A program made the position numbers and the translations under genes. Under the pieces are notes generated by a model, which worked only from the letters and a program-made list of their open reading frames with translations, had not been told where the DNA came from and ran no database searches. 14,700 bases of DNA from JAFGJQ01 sp964586145. Lineage in GTDB: Bacteria; Planctomycetota; Phycisphaerae; UBA1845. Within the stretch, counting starts at the first letter, position 1. Each line of letters begins with the position of its first letter. Positions 13,701-14,700 of this stretch are shown here, in pieces. Location of the stretch: contig CAZPHH010000108.1 in assembly GCA_964586145.1 (NCBI GenBank), positions 1-14,700 on the forward strand, given 5' to 3'.

Positions 13701-13773
13701 GGGCCCGTAGCTCAGCGGTTAGAGCAGTCGACTCATAATCGATTGGTCGGGGGTTCAAATCCCTCCGGGCCCA
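13701..13773 (+). tRNA. tRNA with CAT anticodon, most likely tRNA-Ile2 (lysidine type)
   Basis: A complete 73-base cloverleaf. The acceptor GGGCCCG/CGGGCCC is fully paired, with a GCTC/GAGC D stem, GTCGA/TCGAT anticodon stem, CTCATAA loop, a five-base variable loop TGGTC, and a GGGGG/CCCTC T stem with loop TTCAAAT. The discriminator is A and CCA is not encoded. The CAT anticodon fits initiator Met, elongator Met or Ile2. C4-G69 and C5-G68 in the acceptor stem, and the CGACTCATAATCG arm followed by TTGGTCG, match the E. coli tRNA-Ile2 pattern recognised by TilS. The paired first position (G1-C72) speaks against the usual bacterial initiator. It would read AUA after conversion of C34 to lysidine. 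Confidence 0.9.
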
Positions 13774-14273
13774 GTTTTATAAGTCTCGTGGCCGGAAAGG
13801 ATGTAGTCGGTGATCGATTGTCTAAACGGTTCTGTTGGCATAGAGCATCTCCTTGATCTGTGTGACTTGTCGATAGGTCGAATAGCAGCGAACGGAAATC
13901 GGCCAGCACAACGGGCAGGTTCGCGTTTCGGGACGCAATAATGAGGTGAGGGAGCCGCCTTGCGACGTGAGTCGAATCCGATCGGTGTGAGCTAACCACC
14001 CATCACTTCACTATAACGCAAAACCGCTCGAGACGAAGTTCGGGCCATACCCAACGCTTGCTGTAGCACAAATGGTCCGCAGTGTGACGACAGAGGCTGC
14101 GAGGCACTTCGAGCCCCTGCTCGCCGACGCGGTTTTGCATTCGACATTTCGACGCTTGAGACTGCGCCGGTCTGGCTGACAGCGCGAATGCTGGCGTGGG
14201 AGCGTAGAAGCGGAGATCCGCCATGTTTGGAAGCATACCGTAGACGGGCGATCCGGGAGTGCAACGCGGGTGC
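13774..14273. other. Low-GC intergenic stretch with no credible gene
   Basis: About 500 bases downstream of the tRNA. Sampled 60-base lines run from 45 to 60 percent G+C, against roughly 70 percent in a rhomboid-gene line. The open frames are short, lack recognisable motifs and have poor codon bias; the one overlapping the tRNA is the familiar antisense-tRNA artefact. There is no repeat of the tRNA 3' end here that would mark an attachment site. It may be decayed sequence or a former insertion next to the tRNA. Confidence 0.5.
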
Positions 14274-14700
14274 TCAGACTTTCATGTTACGCTCATCGAA
14301 GTGCTCTGGTTCGAGTTGGAGCGTCAGGTGGTTGATGTCGAAGCGTTCCTGCAATTCGTGGCGAATCTGCTGCAACAGACCGGCGGCCAGCAGGTCACGC
14401 CGCACGTGTACGTGGGCCGAGAGCGACTCAAGGCCGCTCGTGATGGTCCAGACGTGCAGGTCGTGCAGGCCGGTGACGCCGTTGATTCCCAGGATCGTCT
14501 CTCGGACCTCATTCACGTCGATGTGCGACGGGGCGTGCTGCATCAGGACGCTGATGGTCTCTCGAAGCAGTCGCCACGACGAGGCGATGATCAGCAGCCC
14601 GATCAACACGCTGGCCAGGGGGTCCGCCCAGTACCACCCGAAAGTCCAGATCAGCGTGCCCGCCAGGATGGCGCCCACGCTGCCGGCGGTGTCGCCGAGC
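14274..14700 (-). CDS. Cation diffusion facilitator family transporter (3' part only)
   Basis: The reading frame is open to the window edge and the N-terminus lies beyond base 14700. The visible 142 or so residues begin with LGDTAGSVGAIL, containing the conserved Asp of the transmembrane helix 5 metal site (the H-x3-D motif; its His is outside the window). WYWADPLASVLIGLLIIASSW (14581-14643) is the last transmembrane helix. The remainder is the cytoplasmic regulatory domain, with GVTGLHDLHVWTITSG and a final His-rich segment that binds metal in the family. These proteins export Zn, Co, Cd or similar divalent metals by proton antiport. The GTG at 14678 is internal, not the start. Metal specificity cannot be judged from this part. 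Confidence 0.92.
   Translation of the reverse strand, partial: LGDTAGSVGAILAGTLIWTFGWYWADPLASVLIGLLIIASSWRLLRETISVLMQHAPSHIDVNEVRETILGINGVTGLHDLHVWTITSGLESLSAHVHVRRDLLAAGLLQQIRHELQERFDINHLTLQLEPEHFDERNMKV

Noticed and set aside
13647..13999. Protein-like frames over the tRNA, with VAQRLEQSTHNRLVGGSNP on plus and GPEGFEPPTNRL on minus
   Set aside because: These are well-known spurious translations of tRNA genes, not proteins.
14003..14264. Minus-strand frames including VGEQGLEVPRS, faintly like the tails of some annotated recombinases
   Set aside because: The resemblance is short and from memory. There is no catalytic motif, start signal or codon bias, so it is not enough to call an integrase remnant.

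Overview
The window is GC-rich and densely coded on both strands. It reads as a chromosomal segment of a Planctomycetota bacterium, possibly of the Phycisphaerae. This is inference from family content: a secreted protein with a planctomycete-style dockerin-like repeat, a radical SAM/FkbM pair, and an expanded multi-PDZ site-2 protease. No rRNA or marker gene is present to confirm it, and nothing indicates phage, plasmid or CRISPR.

Layout. (1) 228-2638, minus strand: a likely operon of a small cysteine-containing ORF, a radical SAM enzyme with a twitch/SPASM-like tail, and an FkbM methyltransferase. (2) 2813-4623, plus strand: a promoter and a secreted, cysteine-rich protein with five Kazal-like modules, a dockerin-like repeat and a cysteine-rich C-terminal domain. 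(3) 4693-7352: a divergent pair, a PAP2-like lipoprotein (minus) and an exported LamG-like + GDPD fusion (plus), both probably acting on phosphate esters or lipids outside the cytoplasm. (4) 7388-10839, minus strand: dxr and rseP overlapping by 16 bases; this RseP carries about five PDZ-like cores. (5) 10959-13617, plus strand: divergent from dxr, a Nudix hydrolase, a rhomboid protease and a second M50 (S2P/SpoIVFB-like) protease, tightly spaced as an operon. (6) 13701-13773: a tRNA with anticodon CAT, best read as tRNA-Ile2. (7) 13774-14273: about 500 bases of visibly lower GC with no credible gene. (8) 14274-14700, minus strand: the 3' part of a cation diffusion facilitator running off the window.

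The most distinctive point is three intramembrane proteases (RseP, rhomboid, M50) within about 6.2 kb. The rhomboid and M50 proteins end in the same roughly 30-residue module, which suggests a shared partner or regulation. Second is the translationally coupled small ORF/radical SAM/FkbM unit, a candidate peptide- or glycan-modifying cassette. Third is the Kazal-like array, whose predicted P1 position is Asp in four of five modules and whose cysteine pattern departs from the classical one.
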